DNA of 64,000 bases from Pontibacter populi (GTDB taxonomy: Bacteria; Bacteroidota; Bacteroidia; Cytophagales; Hymenobacteraceae): positions 248,001-312,000 of the forward strand of contig NZ_JAHWXQ010000004.1 of the NCBI RefSeq assembly GCF_019336435.1, in the 5' to 3' direction. Positions 29,601-37,857 of this stretch are shown here, one piece after another; within the stretch, counting starts at the first letter, position 1; each line of letters begins with the position of its first letter. The notes under the pieces were generated by a model that saw nothing but the letters and a program-made list of their open reading frames with translations, was not told the DNA's origin and searched no databases. Position numbers and translations under genes: made by a program.

Positions 29601-30282
29601 GAAGCATGAGTACGGCGAAGAGCGCATGAACAAGTTCCTGAAGTATGAGTTGAACTCGTACCTGCTGGGCCGCACATCAGAGCGTAAAAAAGAAATGCCG
29701 CTCTACAAAGTAGAAAATCAGGGATATATCCACTACCGCAAAGGCAGCGTGATCATGTATGCGCTGGCTGACTATATTGGTGAAGAAAACCTGAACAAGG
29801 CACTGCAGAAGTATATTCAGAAAGTGGCGTTCCAGCGGGCTCCTTATACCAATTCTGTTGAGTTCCTGGGTTACATCCGCGAAGCTACGCCAGACTCGCT
29901 GCAGTATATGGTGACAGACATGTTTGAGAAGATTACGCTGTACGAGAACAAAACCACCGATGCTTCTTACAAAAAGCTGGCTGACAACAAGTACAAGGTA
30001 ACCTTTACCGTAGATGCCAAGAAACTATACGCCGACAGCCTGGGCACCGAAACACCTGCCAAAATGAACGATTGGGTAGATGTTGGCGTAATTGCCCGCC
30101 ACAAAGTAGATGGCAACTGGCAGGATAAACCGCTTTACCTGAAGAAGCACAAGATCAAGGCCGGCGAAAACAAGTTTGAGTTTATAGTTAACGAGAAGCC
30201 TGAAAAAGCTGGCATAGACCCGATGAACAAACTCATTGACCGGAACCCAACTGATAACACCAAAAAAGTTACCGAAGGATAA
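26650..30282 (+). CDS. ABC-2 permease fused to M1-family metallopeptidase
   Basis: The 1210-residue protein has two halves. Residues 1 to about 600 hold some twelve or more hydrophobic helices in two ABC-2 permease-like blocks, beginning RMKRPATYIYFFILFLMA. After a last helix (LFVTAAGLIVFLITGGFIF) the chain becomes soluble and matches M1 aminopeptidases. The zinc motif is H949-E-I-A-H953, with the third ligand Glu973 in LMSETMSQYSAL, giving 19 residues between His953 and the Glu, where classical M1 enzymes have 18. The peptidase half should face the periplasm. The partner ATPase is the preceding gene. Export combined with peptide trimming is an inference. Similar fusions are known to me only from Bacteroidota annotations. 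Confidence 0.9.
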   Translation: MFKEIFLFELKYRMKRPATYIYFFILFLMAFLTMLALGGAFGGGVIIGDASGGKVFANSPYQINWIVTLLSWFGVLITCSMMGTPIFRDFEHKTHSLYYTTPISKAGYIFGRFTGSFLVTLFVFTGVALGAMVATFMPWMEPDKVGPFNLMWYIQPYLTIIIPNLLLTGSIFFTLATLTRSALSIYVGGVIFLVMYGIASSLTSDLDNEFIANLTDPLGASAIYLTQRYWTTAERNTLMLPFSEYVLLNRGLWLTIGLGLLAFCYYKFSFSFANTGIKLFRRKNSAEAVGVIVPSERLNLPKVSQSFSFNLSLKQYFKLSKLEFNGVIKSVYFIAIVTAGIIFLFVSGAQVGKMYDTNTFPVTSQVVTVLNGTFALFFLIIITFYSGELVWRERDNHINQIYDALPIPNWVPFASKMTALMLVQVVLLFVIMICGIIIQTFKGYYKYEIDVYLQGLFGINLIDYLLLCVLAMLVQVIVNNKFIGHFVMVVYYLLNIFKGQLGFEHTLYSYSSDPGITYSAMNGYGHFVWPFTIYKIYWAAFALLLAIVANMLWSRGSENMLKWRLKLASMQLTRSTLFVTAAGLIVFLITGGFIFYNTNILNKYRTSDDQEERQAYYEKTYKKYDGIPQPRITDVNLNVDIYPEERIFDFKGYFWIKNTHNQPIDSVHVAVSDEAEVRKLEFDRPAKLALNDKDYGYRIYKLAKPMQPGDSMRLNLDLHYATKGFRNNGSNTGIVYNGTFINSEYLPKIGYRSGVELSDDDLRKEHGLKPKPRMADVNDSVARMNTYISNEADWINFETTVSTIPSQIAIAPGYLQKEWTKDGRRYFHYKMDAPILNFYSFLSADYQVKKDHWKGKNGQNVAIEIYYHKGHEYNLDRMIKSVKKSLDYFTENFSPYQHKQVRILEFPGYQSFAQSFPNTIPYSESIGFIADVDDDDPEDVDYPFYVTAHEIAHQWWAHQVIGGDVQGSVLMSETMSQYSALMVMKHEYGEERMNKFLKYELNSYLLGRTSERKKEMPLYKVENQGYIHYRKGSVIMYALADYIGEENLNKALQKYIQKVAFQRAPYTNSVEFLGYIREATPDSLQYMVTDMFEKITLYENKTTDASYKKLADNKYKVTFTVDAKKLYADSLGTETPAKMNDWVDVGVIARHKVDGNWQDKPLYLKKHKIKAGENKFEFIVNEKPEKAGIDPMNKLIDRNPTDNTKKVTEG

Positions 30283-30308
30283 AGAGCCTATAGTTTCGTT
30301 TAAACACA

Positions 30309-30336
30309 GAAGCCATACCCGGAAAGGTATGGCTTC
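30309..30336 (+). terminator. Terminator, probably bidirectional
   Basis: Perfect 11-bp stem GAAGCCATACC with GGTATGGCTTC followed by ATTTTTAT. It lies between the convergent permease/peptidase gene and the gene at 30359. Confidence 0.88.
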
Positions 30337-30358
30337 ATTTTTATAGTTGAGTTTATAG

Positions 30359-30790
30359 TTACTTAAACATCCCGCCTAGTTTATCGCCTAAGCCGCCGGG
30401 CAGTTTATCTTTCAAGCCGCCGCCCAGCATGCCCATCAGATCACCTTCCGATGACACTTTACCTGACAGCTTCTGCATGATAAACGAAATTACGAACGGC
30501 CCTGCCTGTTTGGCTATAGATTCAGGCACACCCAGTTTTGTGCTCAGGTTATTCACATATTTCCCGATCATGTTATTTACCTGAGGCTGTTCAGTTGCAC
30601 TTTTGTTTCCTTTCAGCACATCCAGTATGCCACCAAAGTTGCCGCTGGTCGCTTCGTTTTTAAGGCCATTCTCCAGGTCATCTTTGGCAAGGTCTACAGC
30701 TTTGTTGGCGGTGTCGGGCTGCATCTGGAATTTGTTTTGCAGTTCGCCGGTCAGTTGCCCTTTTACAGAATTAATTAAGTCGTTTAGCAT
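30359..30790 (-). CDS. DUF937-like small protein
   Basis: A 143-residue protein with no signal peptide. It has an amphipathic helical N-terminus (MLNDLINSVKGQLTGELQ) and ends in a glycine-rich tail (GMLGGGLKDKLPGGLGDKLGGMF). The pattern resembles DUF937/YidB-like proteins, whose function is unsettled. It is monocistronic and convergent with the preceding gene. The iterated motif occurs repeatedly in the 60 bp before its start. Confidence 0.75.
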   Translation of the reverse strand: MLNDLINSVKGQLTGELQNKFQMQPDTANKAVDLAKDDLENGLKNEATSGNFGGILDVLKGNKSATEQPQVNNMIGKYVNNLSTKLGVPESIAKQAGPFVISFIMQKLSGKVSSEGDLMGMLGGGLKDKLPGGLGDKLGGMFK

Positions 30791-30972
30791 AGTTATAGTT
30801 TGTTTATAGTTATGGATCTATCTATAGTTTGTAACGGCAACTATAGCTATTAGATACTTTTTAAATCTCCGGAATCGTTAACAATCTCAAACTTTTGGCA
30901 GAGAAATTGCACCACTTTCAGTTACTACCTGTTATTTGAACAATAATTTATAGCTTTGCCTACACAACCCTT

Positions 30973-31530
30973 ATGAACATGCGTTATTTAGCATTTTTAG
31001 CTATCATCCTTATTGCCGGTGCTGCTTTTGCCGCCCCAAAACTGAAGAAGATAAATCTTACCAAAGAGATCAGCATCTTGTTGCCAAAGGATTTCATGCC
31101 AATGTCTGACGATGACATTGCCCGGGAATACCCTGCAACCACAAGGCCAGTGGCCGCTTACACCAGCCCGGATGGCAACATCGACTTTAATTTAACCCTG
31201 AAGCGCTCTACGTTCCATGCCGAGGATCTGGATATGCTGCGCGAGTTTTACAAAGCCAACCTGGTAGAAACTTTTACCAACATCGACTTTATCCGGCAGG
31301 AAGTAACAGAGGTTAAAGGACAGAAATTTATAGTTTTTGAGTTTGTATCAAGGCTTGCCGATACACGCGGCGCTTCAAACCTGAGACCTGTACAGAAATA
31401 CAGCATTATTCAGTATACTATAGTTGGCAGACAACTCCAGATCTACACGTTGCATATCCCTTTCCAGCTAAAAAACGACTGGCAGGATACAGCCCGCGAG
31501 ATCATGGGCTCGGTCAAAATCAAAAAGTAA
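30973..31530 (+). CDS. Secreted protein of unknown function (DUF1795-like)
   Basis: The 185-residue protein starts with a clear signal peptide ending AGAAFAAPK. The mature part begins ITLKEISILLPKDF-like sequence and has alternating strands ending in IMGSVKIKK, reminiscent of the PsbP/DUF1795 fold in which a stability-type beta sheet ends in a short helix. I cannot assign a function. A second Met two codons in (30979) is an equally good start. A TAGCTTTG box at 30951-30958 may be its -7 element. A hairpin terminator follows its stop. Confidence 0.75.
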   Translation: MNMRYLAFLAIILIAGAAFAAPKLKKINLTKEISILLPKDFMPMSDDDIAREYPATTRPVAAYTSPDGNIDFNLTLKRSTFHAEDLDMLREFYKANLVETFTNIDFIRQEVTEVKGQKFIVFEFVSRLADTRGASNLRPVQKYSIIQYTIVGRQLQIYTLHIPFQLKNDWQDTAREIMGSVKIKK

Positions 31531-31550
31531 ATTTAACTACCTATAGCCTG

Positions 31551-31580
31551 AAAGCCTCTTCTGTAATCAGAAGGGGCTTT
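31551..31580 (+). terminator. Terminator
   Basis: 13-bp stem AAAGCCTCTTCTG with CAGAAGGGGCTTT (one T-G pair) around a TAAT loop, followed by TTGTTTTAT. Confidence 0.88.
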
Positions 31581-31600
31581 TGTTTTATAGTTCGCGATGT

Positions 31601-31756
31601 CCAACCACCCCTCCCCCCTTATCTAAGGCGGGGAGCTTTCTGCTATTGCTATAGTCTGGTAAACAGTTTTATAGTTGCGGTATTAACCCACCCCTGCCCC
31701 TCCCGAGAGGGGAATTTCGGCTATAGTTATAGTTGATGCTATCGTTCTATAGTTAG
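31601..31756 (-). repeat. Partial composite repeat island (C2-B-linker)
   Basis: C2 31601-31640 (CCACCCCTCCCCCCTTATCT type), B 31684-31716 (CCCCTCCCGAGAGGGG) and the four-motif TATAGTT linker 31719-31756. Modules A and D are missing. The remainder of the gap up to tadA (31757-31931) holds more TATAGTT motifs and no gene. Confidence 0.75.
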
Positions 31757-31931
31757 CTTATTAGTAACCATATGAGCTTCTCTCCTAAGTTCTGAACTCC
31801 AGTTCTCACCTGTCCTTAAGGCACAGCTTCTGCTGTTGCTATAGTTTAGATTATAGTTTACAGACCATCACTAATCAATAACAAGCAACTAAACCTTGCT
31901 AAACCTGGCCTTAGCCTTTACCTTTACAACT

Positions 31932-32387
31932 ATGGCTACAGATTTTCTTTCGATATACAGCGACGAACATTTTATGCAGCAGGCTTACCGGCAGGCGCAG
32001 CAGGCGTTTGAGGAAGGCGAGATTCCGATTGGGGCTGTTATAGTTGCCAACAACCGCATTATTGCCAAAGCCTACAACCAGACCGAAAAGCTGAACGACG
32101 TAACCGCCCATGCCGAGATGCTGGCCTTTACCGCTGCCTCCGAGTACCTGGGCAACAAATACCTGCACGATTGCACCCTTTATGTAACTGTTGAACCCTG
32201 CATTATGTGTGCAGGTGCCAGCTACTGGGCGCAGCTCAAGCGGGTGGTGTTCGGAACAAACGAGCCCAAACGTGGTTATAGAAGAGTAGGCAACCTGCTT
32301 CACCCTAAAACCGAGATGGTTAGCGGCATTATGGCGCAGGAATGTGCCGACCTGATGGCAACTTTCTTTGCAGCCAGAAGAAAATAA
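31932..32387 (+). CDS. tadA: tRNA-specific adenosine deaminase
   Basis: A 151-residue zinc deaminase of the TadA/CDD family. His60-Ala-Glu62 in VTAHAEML gives the zinc His and proton-shuttle Glu, and Cys90 and Cys93 in VEPCIMCAGA complete the zinc site. It converts A34 to inosine in tRNA-Arg(ACG). I start at MATDFLSIY, since an upstream in-frame Met at 31896 reads through repeat-like spacer. The promoter of sodA lies in its last codons. Confidence 0.92.
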   Translation: MATDFLSIYSDEHFMQQAYRQAQQAFEEGEIPIGAVIVANNRIIAKAYNQTEKLNDVTAHAEMLAFTAASEYLGNKYLHDCTLYVTVEPCIMCAGASYWAQLKRVVFGTNEPKRGYRRVGNLLHPKTEMVSGIMAQECADLMATFFAARRK

Positions 32388-32396
32388 CTAATTTTG
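32367..32396 (+). promoter_or_regulatory. Promoter of sodA
   Basis: TTTG, 18 bp, TAATTTTG: both boxes match the Bacteroidota consensus. It overlaps the 3' end of tadA and would give a leader of about 70 nt. Confidence 0.8.
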
Positions 32397-32414
32397 AAAC
32401 TAAGAGTTTAAACG

Positions 32415-32443
32415 CATACGTACTCATTAAAGCGCTACGTATG
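32415..32443 (+). promoter_or_regulatory. Inverted repeat in the sodA leader
   Basis: Perfect 8-bp arms CATACGTA (32415-32422) and TACGTATG (32436-32443), 13 bp apart, just downstream of the predicted sodA transcription start. It could be a regulator binding site or an RNA hairpin. Confidence 0.6.
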
Positions 32444-32474
32444 TAATTGTTCACATATAAAAATATACAAAACT

Positions 32475-33083
32475 ATGGCTTTCGAACTTCCGAAATTACC
32501 TTATGCTTACGATGCACTGGAGCCGCACATTGATGCACGCACCATGGAAATCCACCATACAAAACACCACCAGGCCTATACCGATAACCTGAACAAGGCT
32601 ATTGCCGGCACTGACCTGGAAGGTAAGTCTATCGAAGAGATCATGACTAGTATTGATGGTGATAACAAAGCGGTTCGCAACAACGGTGGCGGTTACTATA
32701 ACCACAACCTGTTCTGGACAATCCTATCGCCAAATGGTGGCGGTCAGCCTTCAGGTGAGCTGGCAGAGGCGATCAACTCCGCATTTGGTTCTTTCGATCA
32801 GATGAAAGAGAAATTTAACGCAGCTGCAGCTACCCGTTTCGGATCTGGCTGGGCATGGCTTTGCGTAAAAGGTGGTAAACTGGAGATCTGCTCTACTCCT
32901 AACCAGGACAACAGCCTGATGCCTTTTGCTGAAGGTTGTGGCGGTCAGCCAATCCTGGGTCTGGATGTGTGGGAGCACGCTTATTACCTGAACTACCAGA
33001 ACCGTCGTCCGGACTATATCAACGCATTCTGGAATGTAGTGAACTGGGAAGAAGTAACCCGCCGCTACAACGAAGCGAAGTAG
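32475..33083 (+). CDS. sodA: Superoxide dismutase (Mn/Fe family)
   Basis: The 202-residue enzyme has the four metal ligands His27, His77, Asp164 and His168 (the last two in DVWEHAYY). Glycines at 71-73 (GGGYYNH) and Gln144 (NQD) are the pattern usually linked to manganese rather than iron, though cambialistic forms exist. There is no signal peptide, so it acts in the cytoplasm, removing superoxide. It is monocistronic, with a strong promoter, a leader palindrome and a strong terminator. Confidence 0.94.
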   Translation: MAFELPKLPYAYDALEPHIDARTMEIHHTKHHQAYTDNLNKAIAGTDLEGKSIEEIMTSIDGDNKAVRNNGGGYYNHNLFWTILSPNGGGQPSGELAEAINSAFGSFDQMKEKFNAAAATRFGSGWAWLCVKGGKLEICSTPNQDNSLMPFAEGCGGQPILGLDVWEHAYYLNYQNRRPDYINAFWNVVNWEEVTRRYNEAK

Positions 33084-33128
33084 TTGTAAAAGACGTAAGA
33101 ATCAGGAGTTGAGGCTTCTTATTCAATA

Positions 33129-33162
33129 AAAAAAGCCCCGCCGTTCCCGGTGGGGCTTTTTT
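33129..33162 (+). terminator. Bidirectional terminator sodA / dsbD
   Basis: 14-bp stem AAAAAAGCCCCGCC with GGTGGGGCTTTTTT (one G-T pair) between two convergent genes, with T-runs in both directions. Confidence 0.92.
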
Positions 33163-33206
33163 GTTATAGTTGATAACAGAAATCCTGTTAATCCTGGTTG
33201 AGACAA

Positions 33207-35411
33207 TTACTTCTGTGCGATCTTTCTGGCTTTATGCGCAGCAACGCCGGCATCCAGGAACTTCACAAAGTTTTCTACATTCAGGTCGTAAGCAATAGGT
33301 TTAACCAGTACGTTCTCATTCTCATCCATCAGCACATAATATGGCTGCGCATTTACATTGAATTTGGTGATCTGGTAATCGGCGTATTTTTTGCCCAGGG
33401 TCTTCTTTTCCTTGCCGTCGTATTTGCTGGTGTACCATTCGCTTTGTGGCAACTCCGACTTATCATCTACATACAATGCAGCAATTACATAGTCTTCGCG
33501 CAGGCGCTTAAGCACAGCAGGGTCTGACCACACGTTGGCCTCCATTTCGCGGCAGTTTACACAGCCATGGCCGGTAAAATCTATAAAGATTGGTTTGCCT
33601 TGCTCTGCAGCACACTTTTTAGCTTGCTCCAGGTCAAAGTAACCTTGCAGGCCGTGAGGCAGGCGCAGGAAGTCGCCATACTTTGGTGTTTCGCAAAGTT
33701 GGTTAGATGCTACACCTGCCGTATTTCCGCCTCCGTTACTCTGCCGTGCAATCGCATTCAGGTCAAAGTCCTGGGTCGTTTGCGGTGGCAGGTAACCGGA
33801 CAGTGCTTTTAACGGTGCACCAAACATCCCCGGGATCAGATAGATCACAAACCCAAACGTAACGATAGCAAAGAACAAACGCGGCACACTAATGTGCGGC
33901 AGGTCTGAGTCGTGCGAAAATTTGAGTTTACCCAGCAGGTAAAAGCCCATTAGGGTAAAGATCACGATCCATAAGGCCAGGTAAACTTCGCGGTCCAGAA
34001 TGCCCCAATGATATACCTGGTCGGCTATGCTCAGGAACTTAAGCGCCAGTGCCAGTTCTATAAAACCCAGCACTACTTTAACCGAGTTAAGCCAGCCACC
34101 TGATTTTGGTAAACTGCTCAGCCACGATGGGAATATAGCAAACAAGGTAAAGGGCAGAGCAAACGCCAGCGAGAACGCAAACATCCCCATAATTGGGCGA
34201 ATCATTTCGCCGCCAGCCGATGCTACCAGTATGCTGCCAACTATAGGCCCGGTGCAGGAGAACGAAACCAGCACCAGCGTAAAGGCCATAAAGAAAACGC
34301 CAACCCAGCCGCCACGGTCTGCCTGTGCATCCACTTTGGTTAGCCACGAGCTTGGCAGCGTAATCTCGAACATCCCGAAAAAGGACATCGCAAAAATCAC
34401 AAACACCAGGAAGAAAAGGACATTCGGCAACCAGTGTGTACTGATAAAGTTAGCTCCATCGGCACCAAATAAACGGGCAACTATAGTTCCGATAATGGTA
34501 TAGATAGCAATGATAGACAACCCATAAACAGCTGCCTTAACAATGCCCTGCGTACGGCTACCGCTGCTATTGGTAAAGAAGCTTACCGTCATGGGTACCA
34601 TCGGGAATACGCATGGTGTTAGCAGCGCCACCAAACCGGAGCCAAAGGCAACCAGCATCAATGTCCAGACATCGCCCTGGTCAGTAGCAGGGTTGGTTAG
34701 AGTTGTGTCGTCTATGGTTGACTGTACTGTTTCCGTATTTTCAGGGGCTGTTACAGTGTCTATAGTTGCGGTATTCTGCGAAAAAGCGGGAGATGTGATA
34801 GTATCTGCAGTAACAGGGGGCTGCGCTATAGTTTGTGATGCAGCGGCTCTGGAGTTTGCATTTGTGGTTACAGTTTGCGTTGGCTCAGCAGCAGGAGTTG
34901 CGGCAGCTGCCGCTTTCCCGGTTACCTGTATCTGCTTGTTGCTAAACGTAAACTCGTCATCAAACGGAATGCAACGGCCGTCTATATCGGTACAAACCTG
35001 GTATTCGTAGCTGCCTTTTACCAGAAGCTCGGGTTTCAGCACTTTAATTTTCTGGCGGAACTGCCCGGTACCAACAAAGTAGGTGTACTCGCCACCCCAC
35101 AGGTCGTCGTATTTCTTTTTGGGTTTAACCGGTACAACTTTACCAACCAGCTCGTAAGACGGATGCTTTTCGAACTTAAACTCAGTTACCATCGGGCCCA
35201 GCTCCGGATCGAAGTCAGAAGAGTACAGATACCAGTCTTTGTCTATGCGGGCATTAAAGATCAGTTCTACTTCATCGCCTACAGCTACTTGCTTCTTCGA
35301 AACATCGTAACTCCAGGTGGCAGGTTTTAACACTTGCGCAACGGCACCAAAGGCTAACAGCCAAAGCATCGCTACTGCAAAAAGGGTTTTAGAAGATTTA
35401 TAGGTAAGCAT
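33207..35411 (-). CDS. dsbD: Thiol:disulfide interchange protein DsbD
   Basis: A 734-residue protein with a signal peptide (ending FGAVAQVLKP), a DsbD-alpha-like N-terminal domain (about residues 30-165), a low-complexity Thr/Ala linker, a central eight-helix CcdA-like domain with Cys in TPCVFPMVPM and SFSCTGPIVGS, and a C-terminal thioredoxin domain with CVNC in GHGCVNCREME. It passes electrons from cytoplasmic thioredoxin to periplasmic substrates, including c-type cytochrome assembly. The layout is the standard three-domain DsbD, longer than the E. coli protein because of the linker. A TATATTTG -7 box lies at 35453-35460 on this strand. Confidence 0.93.
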   Translation of the reverse strand: MLTYKSSKTLFAVAMLWLLAFGAVAQVLKPATWSYDVSKKQVAVGDEVELIFNARIDKDWYLYSSDFDPELGPMVTEFKFEKHPSYELVGKVVPVKPKKKYDDLWGGEYTYFVGTGQFRQKIKVLKPELLVKGSYEYQVCTDIDGRCIPFDDEFTFSNKQIQVTGKAAAAATPAAEPTQTVTTNANSRAAASQTIAQPPVTADTITSPAFSQNTATIDTVTAPENTETVQSTIDDTTLTNPATDQGDVWTLMLVAFGSGLVALLTPCVFPMVPMTVSFFTNSSGSRTQGIVKAAVYGLSIIAIYTIIGTIVARLFGADGANFISTHWLPNVLFFLVFVIFAMSFFGMFEITLPSSWLTKVDAQADRGGWVGVFFMAFTLVLVSFSCTGPIVGSILVASAGGEMIRPIMGMFAFSLAFALPFTLFAIFPSWLSSLPKSGGWLNSVKVVLGFIELALALKFLSIADQVYHWGILDREVYLALWIVIFTLMGFYLLGKLKFSHDSDLPHISVPRLFFAIVTFGFVIYLIPGMFGAPLKALSGYLPPQTTQDFDLNAIARQSNGGGNTAGVASNQLCETPKYGDFLRLPHGLQGYFDLEQAKKCAAEQGKPIFIDFTGHGCVNCREMEANVWSDPAVLKRLREDYVIAALYVDDKSELPQSEWYTSKYDGKEKKTLGKKYADYQITKFNVNAQPYYVLMDENENVLVKPIAYDLNVENFVKFLDAGVAAHKARKIAQK

Positions 35412-35460
35412 AAGTGCTTTTAAGTTTTTGTAAGCGCTACAGGCCTTTCGGTCAAATATA

Positions 35461-35928
35461 ACTGAGTAATAGGTGTTATGTTAGCAACTATAGTACAAAA
35501 GTAAAAAATATATTACTGCCGTGTGCAATCCATAGTTTATAGTGAGATGTAAAGCAGCCTGAACAATACATACTACGCTCGTTAAACGACCGAATCCCAC
35601 CTGCCTTACAGCAGGCATATAAAGCCCCAGATTTTATAGTTTACAGCCATCCAACTATAGCTTTACAGCTCCTACAAATTGTATACATCAAAGCTTTTAC
35701 CATAAGCACAAGCCAATTGCAATATTCTCATCAAATACAGTTAATGCAACTTTTTATAAAATATTTTAAAATAAATATATAATAATATAACTTTTATTAA
35801 ATATTATCAGTATATTATACAAGCACATCAAACCAAAGACACTAATTATTAAACTATAACTTTTACCCTTATTTATGGCACGTATACCAATTCAGTGCCG
35901 TCGTTTACTCAGTAGCTTGATTTGCCGG
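35461..35928. other. AT-rich spacer upstream of a small gene
   Basis: Part of a 593-bp gap. The stretch 35690-35860 is very AT-rich, with runs such as ATAATAATATAAC. A 31-codon frame starting at 35875 was considered and rejected. No composite repeat modules are present, and I see no RNA gene. Confidence 0.45.
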
Positions 35929-35958
35929 TTTGCGGGAAGGAATTTTAAATTAATTTTG
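35929..35958 (+). promoter_or_regulatory. Promoter of the 102-residue gene
   Basis: TTTG, 18 bp, TAATTTTG on the plus strand, a strong match to the Bacteroidota consensus, 47 bp before the start codon at 36005. Confidence 0.8.
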
Positions 35959-36004
35959 AATGTAGAGTAAATAAGAATTAATATAACTCAGCCAACAAAA
36001 CACA

Positions 36005-36313
36005 ATGAAACAAAGTCTACAGCATACAGAGCAACAACTACTGCAGACAGAATGCGGAAGAGTGTTTGACTACATTTTTAAGGCTATGAAACTTGTCAGA
36101 GACGAGAAACATAACTTTCATGTAGTTTATAAAACCATGACGGATGAGTATATATATTCTTTTTGCAATCCCTTCCTCGATACGTTGGCATCAAACACTT
36201 ACAAACTGATTTCAGAAGATGAAGCAAAGAAGATCTTTCTTCCAAGGTTAACTTCTGCTAATGCCCACGAGTTGTTTACAACCGCCAAGGCATCTTTTGC
36301 GCTGCAGGCATAG
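36005..36313 (+). CDS. Small protein of unknown function
   Basis: A 102-residue, soluble, mixed-charge protein with no signal peptide or membrane segment. It starts MKQSLQHTEQQLLQTECGRV and contains two Cys. A consensus promoter before it and a near-perfect terminator after it (36336-36365) make a real monocistronic gene very likely. I do not recognise a family. Predicted secondary structure by eye is helical with a short strand region near KHNFHVVYKTM. Coding composition is more AT-rich than most neighbours. Confidence 0.75.
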   Translation: MKQSLQHTEQQLLQTECGRVFDYIFKAMKLVRDEKHNFHVVYKTMTDEYIYSFCNPFLDTLASNTYKLISEDEAKKIFLPRLTSANAHELFTTAKASFALQA

Positions 36314-36335
36314 TTTGATGCCAACGTATATATAA

Positions 36336-36365
36336 CAGAAAGGTGCCTCCCACGGCACCTTTCTG
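36336..36365 (+). terminator. Terminator of the 102-residue gene
   Basis: 12-bp stem CAGAAAGGTGCC with GGCACCTTTCTG around TCCCAC, followed by TTTTTATG. Confidence 0.92.
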
Positions 36366-36428
36366 TTTTTATGCCCTATCCGCCTAGTTCTCACCGCTTT
36401 TATAGCCGGCAATATTTTCTAAACTATA

Positions 36429-36436
36429 TACATTTG
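36429..36436 (+). promoter_or_regulatory. Possible -7 box of the CNNM/CorC gene
   Basis: TACATTTG matches TAnnTTTG, 64 bp before the start codon. No -33 box is obvious. Confidence 0.35.
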
Positions 36437-36500
36437 TAGGTTAACATCGTATTTTAGTTAATTTTACAGCTGTAGTAGCTTAAGCTCCCTAATATAAACT

Positions 36501-37835
36501 ATGATATTTAATATTTTCCTGACTATATTCCTGGTACTGCTCAATGGCTTTTTCGTGGCAGCAGAGTTTGCTATTGTAAAAGTCCGGTCGTCGCAGATAG
36601 AACTGCGTGCCCAGGCTGGTAACAGAATGGCGAAGCTGGCACAGCACATGATCACGCACCTCGACGCTTACCTGTCGGCCACACAGTTGGGTATTACGCT
36701 GGCTTCGCTGGGCTTAGGTTGGATTGGTGAAAGCGTTGTGTCGCAGATCATCATAAACCTAATGGCCGCTTTCGGTTTTGAGCCAAGCCCTGAGGTAGCC
36801 CATAGCATTGCCCTGCCAATTGCTTTTGCCCTGATAACTGTACTGCACATTGTGTTTGGTGAACTGGCTCCAAAATCGCTGGCTATACAACGCCCGGAGT
36901 CTACCACGCTGGCTATTGCGCTGCCGCTACGGTTTTTCTACATTGTATTCATCCCGTTTATCTGGCTGCTCAACGGCTTCTCAAATTTCATACTCCGGTC
37001 TATGGGCATACGCTCGTTGCACGGGTCAGAAGTACACTCCGCCGAAGAGCTGCGCCTGCTTTTTGAGCAGAGCGCTGAAGGGGGTGCCATTCAGGATTCG
37101 CAGCACGAACTGATAGAAAATGTGTTCCAGTTTAATGAGCGCATGGTGAAGCAGATATTAGTGCCGCGTACCAAAATGGTGGCCATTGACAGTAGCATCA
37201 GTGAGCATGACCTGATGGAGATCATCTTTAACGAAGGATACTCGCGCCTGCCTGTTTACAGCGGCAACATCGATAATATAGTTGGTGTGTTGTATGTTAA
37301 AGACCTGTTGAGCATTATCCGCATGGGTGAGCCGGTGGTACTTGAGAAACTGATCAGACCTGCTTACTTCGTACCGGAAACCAAGAAGATCAACCGCCTG
37401 CTGAAGCAGTTCCAACGCCGCCATATGCACATAGCTATAGTTACCGATGAGTTTGGTGGCGTATCGGGCATCGTGACCATGGAAGATATTATTGAAGAGC
37501 TGGTAGGCGAAATCCAGGATGAGTACGATGAGGAGGTGCCGTTGGTAGAGCTGGTAAGCGACTATGAATATAAAGTAAGCGCTTCGGCCCCTATTTCGGA
37601 TGCAAACGACTTCTTACCTTACCCCCTGCCTGAAGGCGAAGATTACGAAACCGTTGGCGGACTGGTGAGTGTACTTTACGGCCAGATTCCGGAAGACATC
37701 AGCGACACGATAGACTTTAATGAATATGAGATCAGCGTGCTCGAGAAATCAGAACGAAGCCTGATATCGGTGCTGTTCAGAATAAAAGAAGATATGCGCG
37801 AAGAGGCAATTATCAAAGACATGCCCGAGCATTAA
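36501..37835 (+). CDS. CNNM/CorC-family (hemolysin-like) transporter
   Basis: A 444-residue protein with an N-terminal DUF21 membrane domain (about residues 1-190, with the conserved LNGFFVAAEFAIVKVR and GELAPKSLAIQRPE), a pair of CBS domains (about 205-330, KMVAIDSSISEHDLMEII and FGGVSGIVTMEDIIEELVGE) and a C-terminal CorC_HlyC domain (about 350-435). Relatives such as CorC/MpfA and eukaryotic CNNM move or control Mg2+ export. The name hemolysin is historical. Monocistronic, with a 14-bp hairpin after the stop. Confidence 0.92.
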   Translation: MIFNIFLTIFLVLLNGFFVAAEFAIVKVRSSQIELRAQAGNRMAKLAQHMITHLDAYLSATQLGITLASLGLGWIGESVVSQIIINLMAAFGFEPSPEVAHSIALPIAFALITVLHIVFGELAPKSLAIQRPESTTLAIALPLRFFYIVFIPFIWLLNGFSNFILRSMGIRSLHGSEVHSAEELRLLFEQSAEGGAIQDSQHELIENVFQFNERMVKQILVPRTKMVAIDSSISEHDLMEIIFNEGYSRLPVYSGNIDNIVGVLYVKDLLSIIRMGEPVVLEKLIRPAYFVPETKKINRLLKQFQRRHMHIAIVTDEFGGVSGIVTMEDIIEELVGEIQDEYDEEVPLVELVSDYEYKVSASAPISDANDFLPYPLPEGEDYETVGGLVSVLYGQIPEDISDTIDFNEYEISVLEKSERSLISVLFRIKEDMREEAIIKDMPEH

Positions 37836-37857
37836 GATTGAACTATAAAAATAACAG

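Noticed and set aside
35875..35970. 31-codon frame starting MARIPIQCRR
   Set aside because: It overlaps the consensus promoter of the next gene, has no signal or motif and is short enough to be chance.
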